Assembly: GCF_034087045.1 (NCBI RefSeq) | Contig: NZ_CP139247.1 | Location: 5,048,001-5,112,000 of the forward strand | Origin: Chitinophaga sancti | GTDB taxonomy: Bacteria > Bacteroidota > Bacteroidia > Chitinophagales > Chitinophagaceae | Direction: 5' to 3' | Length of the DNA: 64,000 bases | Shown here: positions 54,204-63,415 of the stretch, piece by piece | How positions within the stretch are numbered: the stretch's first letter is position 1 | How the letters are laid out: each line of letters opens with the position of its first letter | Program-made: the position numbers and the translations under genes | The notes under the pieces: model-generated | What the model was told of the DNA's origin: nothing | The model's database searches: none | The model's input: only the letters and a program-made list of their open reading frames with translations

Positions 54204-56378
54204 ATGAGTAAAACCATTATTGTATCAAACAGGCTACCGGTAAAGATCACTGAGAAAGATGGCGAATATGGGTTGAATCCGAGTGAAGGCGGTTTGGCTA
54301 CAGGGCTGGGGTCCATTTACAGAGAAGGCTACAACATATGGATTGGATGGCCCGGTGTGGAGGTAAACGAATCAGCACAGGGGCAAATCAAACAGCAACT
54401 GGGAACCATGAACCTTATGCCGGTTTACCTGACCCAGGAAGAAATCAACAACTATTATGAAGGATTTTCGAATGAGGTACTGTGGCCGGTTTTCCACTAT
54501 ATGTCCGTCTATGCACGCTATGAACAGGTATATTGGGATTATTATTATCAGGTTAATACAAAATTCAGGGACGCTGTTTTAGAAGTCGCAGAACCCGGAG
54601 ATATTATCTGGATTCACGACTACCAGTTATTACTGCTTCCAGGCATGATCCGCGCCGCTGCGCCGGATGTAGCCATTGGATATTTCCAGCATATTCCTTT
54701 CCCTTCTTTTGAATTATTCCGTCTCATTCCATGGCGTGTAGAACTACTTGAAGGGATGCTCGGCGCTGACCTTTTAGGCTTCCATACTTTTGATGACAGT
54801 CATCATTTTCTTAATGCAGTAACTCGTTTGCTTCCATTGAATGCTACTGCCAACATTGTGACGGTGAACGACCGTGCAGTAGTGGCAGAAACATTCCCCA
54901 TGGGTATTGACAACAACAAATTTGAATTGTTATCCCTGGATCCTGAAGTACTCAAACAAGTAGAAAGCCTGCGCGAGAATTTCCAGAGTACACACATGGT
55001 GCTCTCTATTGACAGACTGGATTACAGCAAAGGTATTCTACAACGCTTGCAGGCATTTGAATTATTCCTGCAACTGTATCCTGAATATATTGAGAAAGTT
55101 GTACTGTATATGATCGTAGTGCCGTCGAGAGATTCGGTGGCACAATACAAAGAACTGAGAGACGCCATCGATATGCTGGCAGGCGGTATCAACGCCCGCT
55201 TCCGTACGCTGAACTGGCATCCGATCAATTATTTTTATCGCAGCTTCCCGGTAGAGACACTGTCGGCTTTGTACAGCTTTTCAGATGTAGGCCTGGTGAC
55301 TCCGATGCGCGATGGTATGAATCTTGTAAGCAAAGAATATGTTGCGAGCCGTAAGGATAGCAATGGGGTATTGATCCTGAGTGAAATGGCAGGCGCCAGT
55401 AAAGAGCTCATTGATGCACTCATTGTGAACCCTAACAATATCGGTGCTATTGCACGGGCGATTCATGAAGCATTGAACATGCCGGAAGTTGAGCAACGCA
55501 GAAGAATGAAACAGATGCAGCAGATTGTATCTAAGTTTAATATTTCACATTGGGTAAAATTATTTATGGCAAGATTACAGGAAGTGAAACAGTTACAGCA
55601 GTCTATGCTGGCGAGAAGAATGAGCCTGGAAATGCAGGTGCATGTAAGGAAAGATTATAAAGGAGCGAAGGAAAGAGTGATCTTCCTTGACTACGATGGT
55701 ACACTGGTAGGTTTCCAGGCGAATATTGACCTGGCTTCTCCCGATCAGGACCTCATTCAGTTATTGACAGAACTGACAGCTGATCCAATGAACCAGGTGG
55801 TGATGGTGAGTGGGCGTAAATACCAAACGCTGGAAGAATGGCTGGGACACCTGAGATTAGATCTCATTGCAGAACATGGCGCGTTTCAGAAGAAATATGG
55901 CGAGGAATGGCAGCAATTACCGGGATTGACGGATCAATGGAAGGGGGATATCGCGCCGATACTGGAGACGTTTACAGATCGTACACCCGGTTCGTTCATT
56001 GAAGAGAAAAGCTTTTCGCTGGTGTGGCATTATCGCAAGGCAGAAGCTGGTTTGGGTGAATTGCGTGCGAATGAGTTGATGAATACCCTGCGGTATTTTG
56101 CAGCAGATAAAGGGTTGCAGTTATTGCCGGGAGATAAGGTGATTGAAGTAAAGAATGTAGAGATCAATAAGGGCAAGGCTACTATGTCATGGTTGGCGAA
56201 CAGGCATTTTGATTTTACATTGGCTATTGGTGATGATCATACGGATGAAGATATCTTTAAGGCACTGTCACATGATGCAGTGACGATAAAGGTAGGTAGT
56301 CAGGTGTCGTCGGCGAGGTTTTATTTAAGAAATCACCGGGAGGTGAGAGCATTTTTGAAATCATTGATTCTAGTTTAA
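54204..56378 (+). CDS. Trehalose-6-phosphate synthase/phosphatase fusion (OtsA-OtsB)
   Basis: A 724-residue two-domain enzyme. Residues 1-~475 are a GT20 trehalose-6-phosphate synthase, starting IIVSNRLPVKI with the glucose-phosphate and UDP-glucose contacts WIHDYQLLLLPGMIR, IDRLDYSKGI, and GMNLVSKEYVASR. Residues ~490-724 are a HAD-type trehalose-6-phosphate phosphatase with FLDYDGTLVG, SGRKY and GDDHTDEDIF. Together they make trehalose from UDP-glucose and glucose-6-phosphate. The gene is monocistronic and convergent with a GH15 enzyme that may degrade trehalose. Confidence 0.95.
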   Translation: MSKTIIVSNRLPVKITEKDGEYGLNPSEGGLATGLGSIYREGYNIWIGWPGVEVNESAQGQIKQQLGTMNLMPVYLTQEEINNYYEGFSNEVLWPVFHYMSVYARYEQVYWDYYYQVNTKFRDAVLEVAEPGDIIWIHDYQLLLLPGMIRAAAPDVAIGYFQHIPFPSFELFRLIPWRVELLEGMLGADLLGFHTFDDSHHFLNAVTRLLPLNATANIVTVNDRAVVAETFPMGIDNNKFELLSLDPEVLKQVESLRENFQSTHMVLSIDRLDYSKGILQRLQAFELFLQLYPEYIEKVVLYMIVVPSRDSVAQYKELRDAIDMLAGGINARFRTLNWHPINYFYRSFPVETLSALYSFSDVGLVTPMRDGMNLVSKEYVASRKDSNGVLILSEMAGASKELIDALIVNPNNIGAIARAIHEALNMPEVEQRRRMKQMQQIVSKFNISHWVKLFMARLQEVKQLQQSMLARRMSLEMQVHVRKDYKGAKERVIFLDYDGTLVGFQANIDLASPDQDLIQLLTELTADPMNQVVMVSGRKYQTLEEWLGHLRLDLIAEHGAFQKKYGEEWQQLPGLTDQWKGDIAPILETFTDRTPGSFIEEKSFSLVWHYRKAEAGLGELRANELMNTLRYFAADKGLQLLPGDKVIEVKNVEINKGKATMSWLANRHFDFTLAIGDDHTDEDIFKALSHDAVTIKVGSQVSSARFYLRNHREVRAFLKSLILV

Positions 56379-56434
56379 ATATTTAGGGTTTATTTTTTTA
56401 TGGGCATTAGCCCGCCAAAATATGTAATTTGCGG

Positions 56435-56477
56435 AGCGGAAATGAAGGGTTGGTGCTGCCAAACCTTCATTTCCGCT
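56435..56477 (+). terminator. 19-bp hairpin after otsBA
   Basis: A 19-bp stem with one mismatch (arms 56435-56453 and 56459-56477) closes on a TGCTG loop, 57 bp after the otsBA stop. It is followed by AT-rich sequence rather than a pure T-run, then by the repeat array. Confidence 0.6.
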
Positions 56478-56480
56478 TTC

Positions 56481-56805
56481 AAAATAAAGAAGGCTGCAGG
56501 TTGCTCCGGATAAAGAAGTCAGCAGATTGCTCCGAATAAAGAAGGCAGCAGATTGCTCCGAATAAAGAAGGCAGCAGATTTGCTCCGAATAAGGAAGGCA
56601 GCAGATTGGTCCGAATAAAGAAGGCTGCAGATTTGGTCCGAATAAAGAAGGCAGCAGATTGCTCCGAATAAAGAAGGCTGCAGATTTGGTCCGAATAAAG
56701 AAGGCTGCAGATTTGGTCCGAATAAAGAAGGCTGCAGATTTGGTCCGAATAAAGAAGGCTGCAGATTGCTCCGAATAAAGAAGGCAGCAGATTGCTCCCA
56801 AAATA
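56481..56805. repeat. 26/27-bp tandem array between otsBA and the GH15 gene (~12 copies)
   Basis: AATAAAGAAGGCAGCAGATT-GCTCCG and the variant with GGCTGCAGATTTGGTCCG repeat about 12 times. Units are 26 or 27 bp because a T is present or absent. The mixture of two lengths gives false open frames on the minus strand. The array lies between two converging genes and is bounded by hairpins at 56435 and 56809. Confidence 0.95.
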
Positions 56806-56808
56806 AAG

Positions 56809-56838
56809 AAGGCTACTGAGAGAACTCTGTAGCCTTTT
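56809..56838. terminator. Hairpin serving the GH15 gene (bidirectional)
   Basis: AAGGCTAC pairs with GTAGCCTT, extended by GAG/CTC around an AGAA loop with one mismatch. T-rich sequence follows on both strands. It lies 27 bp beyond the GH15 stop. Confidence 0.65.
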
Positions 56839-56864
56839 TCATTTATTGTAAACCTTAAGATAAA

Positions 56865-58646
56865 CTATTTAAATATCGGCGTATCCAACTTCATCGCTAT
56901 CCTGTATGCAGCATTCATCAATCCTACATGACTATACGCCTGCGGGAAATTCCCCCACTGACTACCATTCGTCTCATCTACATCTTCACTGAACAATAAC
57001 AAATGATTCGAATACTGCATCAGCTTTTCAAACTCCCGTACCGCATCATCTATCCTTCCTACACACGCGAGTGCCTCCACATACCAGAACGCACATACGA
57101 GGAATGTTGTCTTTGGTTTCCCAAAATCATCTGAATGCAAATACCGGTAAAATAATCCATTCGGTGTTTTCAACTCTTTCTCCAACGCCGCCAGGTGATC
57201 TTTTGCCCTGTCCGAAGCCGGATCCAGGTAATTCATCATAATCAGCTGTAAGGTACTTGCATCCAGGTGCAAACTACCTGTTGCATTTGTATATACTTTA
57301 CGAATCGGATCATAACAACTCTCTATATGCGCCGCAGCCCTGTTCTTCAATGCCGTGGCCTGTGCGGCAAGATCATTACTGCCAATGATGCGCGCCATCT
57401 TTTCTGCCGCAGAGCAACCCGCCCACTGGAAGAGATTACTATAACAATGGATGTTTGCGAAGTTGCGGAACTCCCATATCCCTGCATCCTTTTCATCAAT
57501 AGTCCGCTCAATCTTTTTCAGCAGGTATTCTATCCACCAGGCAGAATCTTTTCTTTCTGAGAAGATAAAGCGGTGGTCAGTATACAAAGGCAACATGGAA
57601 ATGAGCACCTGACCGTAAATATCGTTCTGTATATGCTCATACGCCTGGTTGCCGATCCTTACAGGCTGATTGCCCTGGTAACCTTCAAGGTGGGGAAGTA
57701 TTTGCTCAATCAGGTTCTTTTTGCCTGTGATCCCATAAAGAGGCTGGTACCGATAATCGCCGGAGAAAGAAATATCTGCCACATAGCCGAAATATTTTTC
57801 CATCTCTTCGAAGTGACCGATATGGTTGAGCGCGGTGATGACATAATAGGTGTCTCTGAGCCAGCAATAACGGTAATCCCAGTTACGGCCGCTGCCCGGA
57901 GATTCCGGCAAACTGGTGGTACTGGCGGCGATAATGGCGCCGGTATCTTCATATTGGTGAATCTTCAGTGCCAGCGCGGAACGGATCACCGCCGGCTGGT
58001 AGAAGTTGGCGATATTGGAGTGTTTAATCCAGGTACGCCAGTATACAGTTGTTTCACGAAGGAAACGTTCAGCAGTACTGTTGAGTGGCGCTTCCAGTGG
58101 CTGACCATAGGAGAGGAGCAGGTATTTTTCTTCATTTAATACAAAGTACTCCTCTTCAAAAAGATAGCTCACCGGAATATTGGTGGTCAGGCGGATATGT
58201 TCATCGCATCCAAGGAATTCAATGTGGTTACTGCCCCGTTGTGCTTTGAGTTTGCGACCACCATAATCGCATACAGGTTCACATTTGACCCGGATACGGG
58301 GATTACCTTCCAGTGGTGTGATCTTACGGATCAGCATCAGTGGTTTGAAATACCTTTCGTACTGGTGAAAACGGGGTGCAAAGTCAGTAATCCTGTATTT
58401 GCCATTGCCATTGGTAATTTCAGTGACCAGGATGTTGGTGTTTTCAAGGTAATACTGACGGCTATTGTATTCACCATCGGGCAGGATCGAGAATTCCCCT
58501 CCTTTTTTCTTGTCAAGCATGCCTCCGAACACGAAGGTACTATCCATCTGAGGCCAACAAAGCCAGTCGATATTGGTGTTGATGTTTACGTGCGCCAGGA
58601 AGGCGCAGTTACCGATCAGACCTGTTTGATAGGTGTGTTTTTCCAT
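56865..58646 (-). CDS. Glycoside hydrolase family 15 protein (glucoamylase- or trehalase-like)
   Basis: A 593-residue cytoplasmic GH15 enzyme. The N-terminal super-sandwich domain starts GLIGNCAFLAHVNINTNIDWLCWP. The (alpha/alpha)6 barrel contains RNWDYRYCWLRD, a signature with the general-acid region, and near the C-terminus SEDVDETNGSQWGNFPQAYSHVG, which carries conserved acidic residues. There is no signal peptide. GH15 members of this length include bacterial trehalases and glucoamylase-like enzymes. The position opposite otsBA favours a trehalase role (trehalose turnover), but the substrate is inferred. Confidence 0.9.
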   Translation of the reverse strand: MEKHTYQTGLIGNCAFLAHVNINTNIDWLCWPQMDSTFVFGGMLDKKKGGEFSILPDGEYNSRQYYLENTNILVTEITNGNGKYRITDFAPRFHQYERYFKPLMLIRKITPLEGNPRIRVKCEPVCDYGGRKLKAQRGSNHIEFLGCDEHIRLTTNIPVSYLFEEEYFVLNEEKYLLLSYGQPLEAPLNSTAERFLRETTVYWRTWIKHSNIANFYQPAVIRSALALKIHQYEDTGAIIAASTTSLPESPGSGRNWDYRYCWLRDTYYVITALNHIGHFEEMEKYFGYVADISFSGDYRYQPLYGITGKKNLIEQILPHLEGYQGNQPVRIGNQAYEHIQNDIYGQVLISMLPLYTDHRFIFSERKDSAWWIEYLLKKIERTIDEKDAGIWEFRNFANIHCYSNLFQWAGCSAAEKMARIIGSNDLAAQATALKNRAAAHIESCYDPIRKVYTNATGSLHLDASTLQLIMMNYLDPASDRAKDHLAALEKELKTPNGLFYRYLHSDDFGKPKTTFLVCAFWYVEALACVGRIDDAVREFEKLMQYSNHLLLFSEDVDETNGSQWGNFPQAYSHVGLMNAAYRIAMKLDTPIFK

Positions 58647-58893
58647 AAGTATTATTCCTTTTCCGGCTTAGTATTATAATATTCAATACATCTTTCTTGA
58701 CTGATTGATCATACTTTACACAAAAGCTGTTCCACAAATGAGGAATGGAGGAAACGGAATTGCTCACAATGGATTCCCGGATTAATTGAGGAGGTGAAAA
58801 TGCGCGGCAGACGGGGATATTACCTGAATCGTACTGGCAGAGAATTCAATGAAGCTGTCTGTTTGGCATTTTTTTTCGTATATTAAAGAATAT

Positions 58894-61341
58894 ATGCGCA
58901 AATGGCTTCGTATAACCATCATTGTTTTCAGTGGCCTCATAGGTCTGTTGCTATTGCTTTGGCTGGCCGTTGCAGCTTATATTTATACGCATAAGGCGTT
59001 TATTTTAAAGCAAATCAGTGACCAGCTGAACGATCGCCTCCACGGGGGAGTGCTGACCATTGGAGATATGGAACCTTCACTCGTACAAAGTTTCCCTGAT
59101 GTATCAGTTTCGTTAAATGACGTAAGTGTGAAGGATAGTCTCTTTGCACAGCACAATCATGAACTGGTAAAAGTGTCCCGTCTTTTTGTACAGGTAAATA
59201 CCCTCGCACTGTTGAGAAAACAACTTGATATTAAACAGATCAGCCTTAGAAAAGGAACGATTTATTTATATACTGATAGCACCGGTTACTCCAATGCCAG
59301 TGTACTAAAGAAAAAAGACGAAACGGTAAAGAACACTAAAGGGAGTAGCACGAATACAGACATTACCCGTCTGAATTTAGTGAATGTAAGACTCGTGCTG
59401 GATAATCAGCTTAAAGGGAAATCTTTTGACTTCGATATTGCCCGTCTGAAGGGGAGCATGCTTACCAACGACTCCGGCTGGACCGCTAATGTGGATATGC
59501 ATCTGAAGGTGAACGCTTTCGCTTTTAATACAGACAGGGGAAGTTTCTTAAAAGGTAAAGACCTTTCTACAGATTTGGAATTACATTTCAATACAAAGAA
59601 AAAGGTATTGGATATTCCCCAGCAAATACTGCGGATAGATGGTAAGCAAGACCTGAATGTAGGTGCAAATTTTTCATTTGGCGATGATAAGGTTTTTACG
59701 ATCCATATCATTGCGGAGGAACTTTCCCTGGCGCATGTCTCCACTATGCTCACACCCAATATCAAAGAAAGATTGGACAGCATTCATATGGAAAAACCAC
59801 TGGATGCAGAATGTGTGATCAAAGGAGGGTTGGAAGAAAAAGGAACACCGTTGCTGAAGGTGATCTGGAAAACGAAGGATAACAATGTCACTACCAAAGG
59901 ACTGGAATTAACGGAATGTAGTTTTGGTGGTAGTTATAGTAATGATTGGATACCGGGCAATGGGCATGGAGATGATAATTCTATTATCAGTTTATACGAC
60001 CTGAACACCCGTTGTTTCACCATTCCGGTGACAGCAGATACTGTACATATTTCGAATCTGCAACACCCTGCGCTGACCGGTTATTTCCGGGCTAATTTCC
60101 CCCTAACCGATCTCAATGCCGGTGGGGTTTTCAATTTTACCAGCGGTACGGCGAAAGCGAACCTTTTTTACAGGGGGGGCATCACAGCCGGCGATACTAT
60201 CAAGCCTTTCCTGAAGGGAAGTGTAGAAGTATTACACGGGGCTCTTGCCTACATTCCGCGTAACCTGCAGTTCACTGATTGTAATGCCAGACTGGACTTT
60301 ACAGGTCAGGACCTTTATTTAAAAAATATCAGTGTGCAAACTGTCAAAAGCAAATTCTTTATGGAGGGCAGTGTGCTGAATATTACCAATCTCTTTTTCA
60401 CTGCTCCTGAAAAATTGCAGCTCGACTGGAAAGTACGTAGTCCTATCGTGGACCTGAATGAATTCCGGGGTTTCCTGGCGCAGCGAAACAAAGTGGTACA
60501 AACCAGGGCGGCTGCGCGGAAAAAGATGACCCGCATCACCAGTCAGCTGGATGTGATGCTGAATGCCTGTAATGTGAACCTGAATGTACAGGTAGATAAG
60601 TTAATCTACCAGCGCTTCATTGCTCAACAGGTAAAAGCGGACCTTTCATTGACTCAAACTGATATTAAACTCAACCAGATCTCCCTGTCTCACGCCGGGG
60701 GATCCATCCGCCTGAGTGGAGACATTCGCCAGGATGGTAACCATAACCGTTTTAAGGTCAATACAGATATTAACAGCGTACACATAGATCAGTTGTTTTA
60801 CGCCTTTGATGATTTCGGTATGCAGGCCTTAAATTCGAAAAACCTGAGAGGGATCCTGACAGCGAAAGCGAACCTTTCCGGGAATATATTGGACAATGGT
60901 AAAGTTGCTCCGAAATCCCTGTATGGCACCCTGGGCTTTGAATTGAAGCAGGGAGCACTGGTGCATGTGTCCCAGCTGGAAGATATCGGCAATATCGCTT
61001 TCAGAAAGCGCGACATGGGCAATATCACCTTTGAAAATGTAAAAAATAACTTCACCATACAGGGAGACAAGGTGCTCGTACCACCTATGCAAATTAATTC
61101 CAGTGTACTTTACATGGACGTTTCAGGGGTATACGGCATGACATCCGGCACGGACCTTTATATCGATGTACCGTTGCGCAATCCTAAAAAAGACGAGGAC
61201 ATTGATGACAAGGCACTAAAACTTAAACGGAGAACCAGGGGAATCGTGGTGCATCTACACGCAACAGACGATGGGAATGGCAAAGTGAAGATAAAATTGG
61301 CGAGTAAGAAGAAAGATGAGGATAAGGATGTAACAAATTAA
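58894..61341 (+). CDS. AsmA-family membrane-anchored protein
   Basis: An 815-residue inner-membrane-anchored periplasmic protein of the AsmA/TamB-like family. One N-terminal TM (LLLLLWLAVAAYIYTHKAF) is followed by the AsmA start domain (ILKQISDQLNDRLHGGVLTIGDMEPSLVQSFPDVSVSL) and repeated beta-rich segments. A C-terminal domain contains NLRGILTAKANLSGNILDNGKVA. Family members bridge phospholipids or help outer-membrane assembly. I start at the ATG at 58894 (MRKWLRITIIV); an upstream ATG at 58849 adds 15 residues and is possible. It ends with a highly charged tail. Confidence 0.87.
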   Translation: MRKWLRITIIVFSGLIGLLLLLWLAVAAYIYTHKAFILKQISDQLNDRLHGGVLTIGDMEPSLVQSFPDVSVSLNDVSVKDSLFAQHNHELVKVSRLFVQVNTLALLRKQLDIKQISLRKGTIYLYTDSTGYSNASVLKKKDETVKNTKGSSTNTDITRLNLVNVRLVLDNQLKGKSFDFDIARLKGSMLTNDSGWTANVDMHLKVNAFAFNTDRGSFLKGKDLSTDLELHFNTKKKVLDIPQQILRIDGKQDLNVGANFSFGDDKVFTIHIIAEELSLAHVSTMLTPNIKERLDSIHMEKPLDAECVIKGGLEEKGTPLLKVIWKTKDNNVTTKGLELTECSFGGSYSNDWIPGNGHGDDNSIISLYDLNTRCFTIPVTADTVHISNLQHPALTGYFRANFPLTDLNAGGVFNFTSGTAKANLFYRGGITAGDTIKPFLKGSVEVLHGALAYIPRNLQFTDCNARLDFTGQDLYLKNISVQTVKSKFFMEGSVLNITNLFFTAPEKLQLDWKVRSPIVDLNEFRGFLAQRNKVVQTRAAARKKMTRITSQLDVMLNACNVNLNVQVDKLIYQRFIAQQVKADLSLTQTDIKLNQISLSHAGGSIRLSGDIRQDGNHNRFKVNTDINSVHIDQLFYAFDDFGMQALNSKNLRGILTAKANLSGNILDNGKVAPKSLYGTLGFELKQGALVHVSQLEDIGNIAFRKRDMGNITFENVKNNFTIQGDKVLVPPMQINSSVLYMDVSGVYGMTSGTDLYIDVPLRNPKKDEDIDDKALKLKRRTRGIVVHLHATDDGNGKVKIKLASKKKDEDKDVTN

Positions 61342-61353
61342 GGATAGCCGGCG

Positions 61354-61383
61354 TTTGAAGGAAGGGAAAATAAACTATTTTTG
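61354..61383 (+). promoter_or_regulatory. Bacteroidota promoter of the lipocalin-like lipoprotein gene
   Basis: A -33 TTTG (61354-61357) and a -7 TATTTTTG (61376-61383) are 18 bp apart, close to the known spacing. The start codon follows 25 bp after. Confidence 0.6.
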
Positions 61384-61407
61384 CGGCCTTAATTATTTAA
61401 AACATCC

Positions 61408-61842
61408 ATGAGGAAACTACTGCCCATCGCTTTGCTGGCTATGATGGTAGCCTGTAAGAAAAATGATGATACCAGGACGTCTATCAAATATACGGGCAAA
61501 TGGTTCATTACGCAAACGGTAAGTAAGCAGTATTACACGGATACTAATGGGGATACTGTTTTCTATCGTAATGAAACCAGCACGTATGCAGATAGTACTG
61601 CTTACCTGGAAATCAAGCTGACAGATTATACAACGGGTAAGGCTGTTTTGTATATGAATAACCAGCTGGATTCTTTGAGTTATGAGTATATGACAGCGGA
61701 GTATTTCAAGCTGGATAGTACGTTGTGTGTGGTGACTTCACTTAGTGATTCTGCTTTCCAGTTTAATACGTTGTCTTATGAAGGGGATGTGATACCGGAT
61801 AAGGTGTTGGTTTCGCAGGATTATTTTATTATGAAGAAATAG
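61408..61842 (+). CDS. Small lipoprotein with lipocalin-like beta fold
   Basis: A 144-residue lipoprotein (MMVACKKN, Cys at 16). The mature part alternates as in beta-barrels of the lipocalin-like group in Bacteroidota: GKWFITQTVSKQYYTD near the start, then several short strands, ending SQDYFIMKK. Function is unknown. It has its own promoter. Its 3' end resembles the degenerate repeat that follows. Confidence 0.75.
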   Translation: MRKLLPIALLAMMVACKKNDDTRTSIKYTGKWFITQTVSKQYYTDTNGDTVFYRNETSTYADSTAYLEIKLTDYTTGKAVLYMNNQLDSLSYEYMTAEYFKLDSTLCVVTSLSDSAFQFNTLSYEGDVIPDKVLVSQDYFIMKK

Positions 61843-62070
61843 GATGGTGGTTGAGGAGGATGTGTTTAAGATGGGAGGTGTGGGGTTTAGAGGATGGATA
61901 GTGGGCGGGTGATGGAGGATTTCTTTATACTGGAAATGGTAATGTGAGGATGGTAGGTGGTGTGGTTATGGAGGATTACCTTATAATGGTAATGTGAGCA
62001 TAGTAGGTCGGTTAGTGATAGAAGATTTCTTTTTACTGGCGGATGATTGGTCTGTGATACCAGATATGAT
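61843..62070. repeat. Degenerate ~52-57-bp repeats after the lipocalin-like gene
   Basis: GGAGGATTTCTTTATACTGG (near 61914), GGAGGATTACCTTATAATGG (near 61969) and AGAAGATTTCTTTTTACTGG (near 62020) recur with ~52-57 bp spacing. GGATTATTTTATTATGAAG in the gene's own 3' end matches the same pattern, so these are old copies of that end. The 312-bp gap has no gene. Confidence 0.7.
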
Positions 62071-62154
62071 TTTTTATACAAAGCAAATAAACGAATGATG
62101 GGAGGGGATAAAGGGCATGATTTTTAAGGCTTTTACCTGACCATATAATTCCCG

Positions 62155-63048
62155 ATGTCAAGAGACTTTTTTAGCACATTCCGGACTGCGTTCCGGACTT
62201 TACAAAGTAACGACCCACTGAGACTGGCAGGCGCGACCGCGTTTTTTGCCAGTTTTGCGCTACCTCCCATTTTATTGATTCTCCTGCAGGTGATGGGTCT
62301 GTTATTCGATCGGAAACATTTGGGCAAGCAGTTATTTCAGCGGCTGGGCGAGCTGGTGGGTACGGATAGTGCGGAACAGGTGATCGTAACACTAAGGGGG
62401 TTCCGCAACCTGGGTAAGACCTGGCCGGTGGCGACATTGCTGTTTATATTCCTGTTGTTTGTGGCTACTACCTTATTGAAAGTGATTCGGAGTTCCCTCA
62501 ACCAGTTGTGGCAGATCCGCCTGCCTGAGCGGGAGGGATTTGTAATGTCATTGATGGGGAGGTTACGTTCCCTGATTGTGATTGGAGCAGCGGGTATTCT
62601 GCTCCTTGCCAGTGTACTGACAGAGAGTGCGCATGCCTTTGTGGGCAGTTATATCCATGACCTTTTTCCCAATGCAGACCTGATCTTCAACGAAGTATTC
62701 GGACAGCTGGTATCGCTCTGTATTGTTACTACCTGGTTTGCGGTTTTGTTCCGTTACCTGCCTGATGCGCGGCCTGACTGGAAAGTAGCTTTTTCCGGAG
62801 CGTTCCTTACGGGGATACTGTTCGGAATTGGCAAATTTGTATTGAGAAGGTTGCTGTACGGAGGAAATATAGGAATATTATACGGCGCCTCAGCTTCAGC
62901 TGTATTATTGATGCTGTTCATCTTTTACAGTTCTATAATCTTCTACTATGGGGCAGCATTTACAAAAGCGTGGAGTGAGTTTAAACAACGACCCATTCAG
63001 CCTTTGCGTAATGCTACGTTTTACGAACTTGCGGATGTAGAAGGGTGA
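62155..63048 (+). CDS. YihY/BrkB-family inner-membrane protein
   Basis: A 297-residue integral membrane protein with about six TMs of the YihY/BrkB family. Family stretches include DPLRLAGATAFFASFALPPILLILLQ, LLKVIRSSLNQLW, RYLPDARPDWKVAFSGAFLTGILF and LYGASASAVLLMLFIFYSSIIFYYGAAFTKAW. Members were once called ribonuclease BN, which is not supported by later work. The physiological role is unclear. It stands alone, convergent with the gene at 63152. Confidence 0.9.
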   Translation: MSRDFFSTFRTAFRTLQSNDPLRLAGATAFFASFALPPILLILLQVMGLLFDRKHLGKQLFQRLGELVGTDSAEQVIVTLRGFRNLGKTWPVATLLFIFLLFVATTLLKVIRSSLNQLWQIRLPEREGFVMSLMGRLRSLIVIGAAGILLLASVLTESAHAFVGSYIHDLFPNADLIFNEVFGQLVSLCIVTTWFAVLFRYLPDARPDWKVAFSGAFLTGILFGIGKFVLRRLLYGGNIGILYGASASAVLLMLFIFYSSIIFYYGAAFTKAWSEFKQRPIQPLRNATFYELADVEG

Positions 63049-63151
63049 AAAGATGCTCTTTAAGTTTTTTTCAGTGCAATCGCTGTATATCTACTATTAA
63101 CCTCCCGGTAGTGCAGCATGTGAAGCCTTGTATTTGTTACAATTGCAACAC

Positions 63152-63397
63152 TTACGCCTCACCTCTCAGGACCATTTCAATATGCTCCTTCACAGGATTA
63201 CTAAATCCTTCTACTTCAATTTTTGGATGCTGGTCCAGATTGATCTTAATCCTTCCACTTTCGTTTACCAAAGTGTCGGAAAGGGGCTCCAGTAATGCAT
63301 GCATTTGTCTTACTCCCATTTGTGCGAGCTGGTTCATGACAGTATCTTCCAATTGATGGAATTCACGGTTTTTGTAAGAATAGATAACCTGGATCAT
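63152..63397 (-). CDS. Small hypothetical protein
   Basis: An 81-residue protein that I do not recognise. It starts at the ATG at 63397 (MIQVIYSYKNREFHQLEDTVM); an upstream TTG at 63415 is less likely. It is mixed in charge, has no signal peptide, and ends HPKIEVEGFSNPVKEHIEMVLRGEA. The compositional bias and convergent placement with YihY fit a real small gene; it forms a divergent pair with the gene at 63814, the two separated by the AT-rich site at ~63621. Confidence 0.65.
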   Translation of the reverse strand: MIQVIYSYKNREFHQLEDTVMNQLAQMGVRQMHALLEPLSDTLVNESGRIKINLDQHPKIEVEGFSNPVKEHIEMVLRGEA

Positions 63398-63415
63398 AGT
63401 GTTTAAGATTTTCAA

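Noticed and set aside
56370..56801. 143-residue minus-strand frame repeating SAAFFIRTK
   Set aside because: It is read-through of the 26/27-bp array. The frame survives only where 27-bp units occur and ends with the array.
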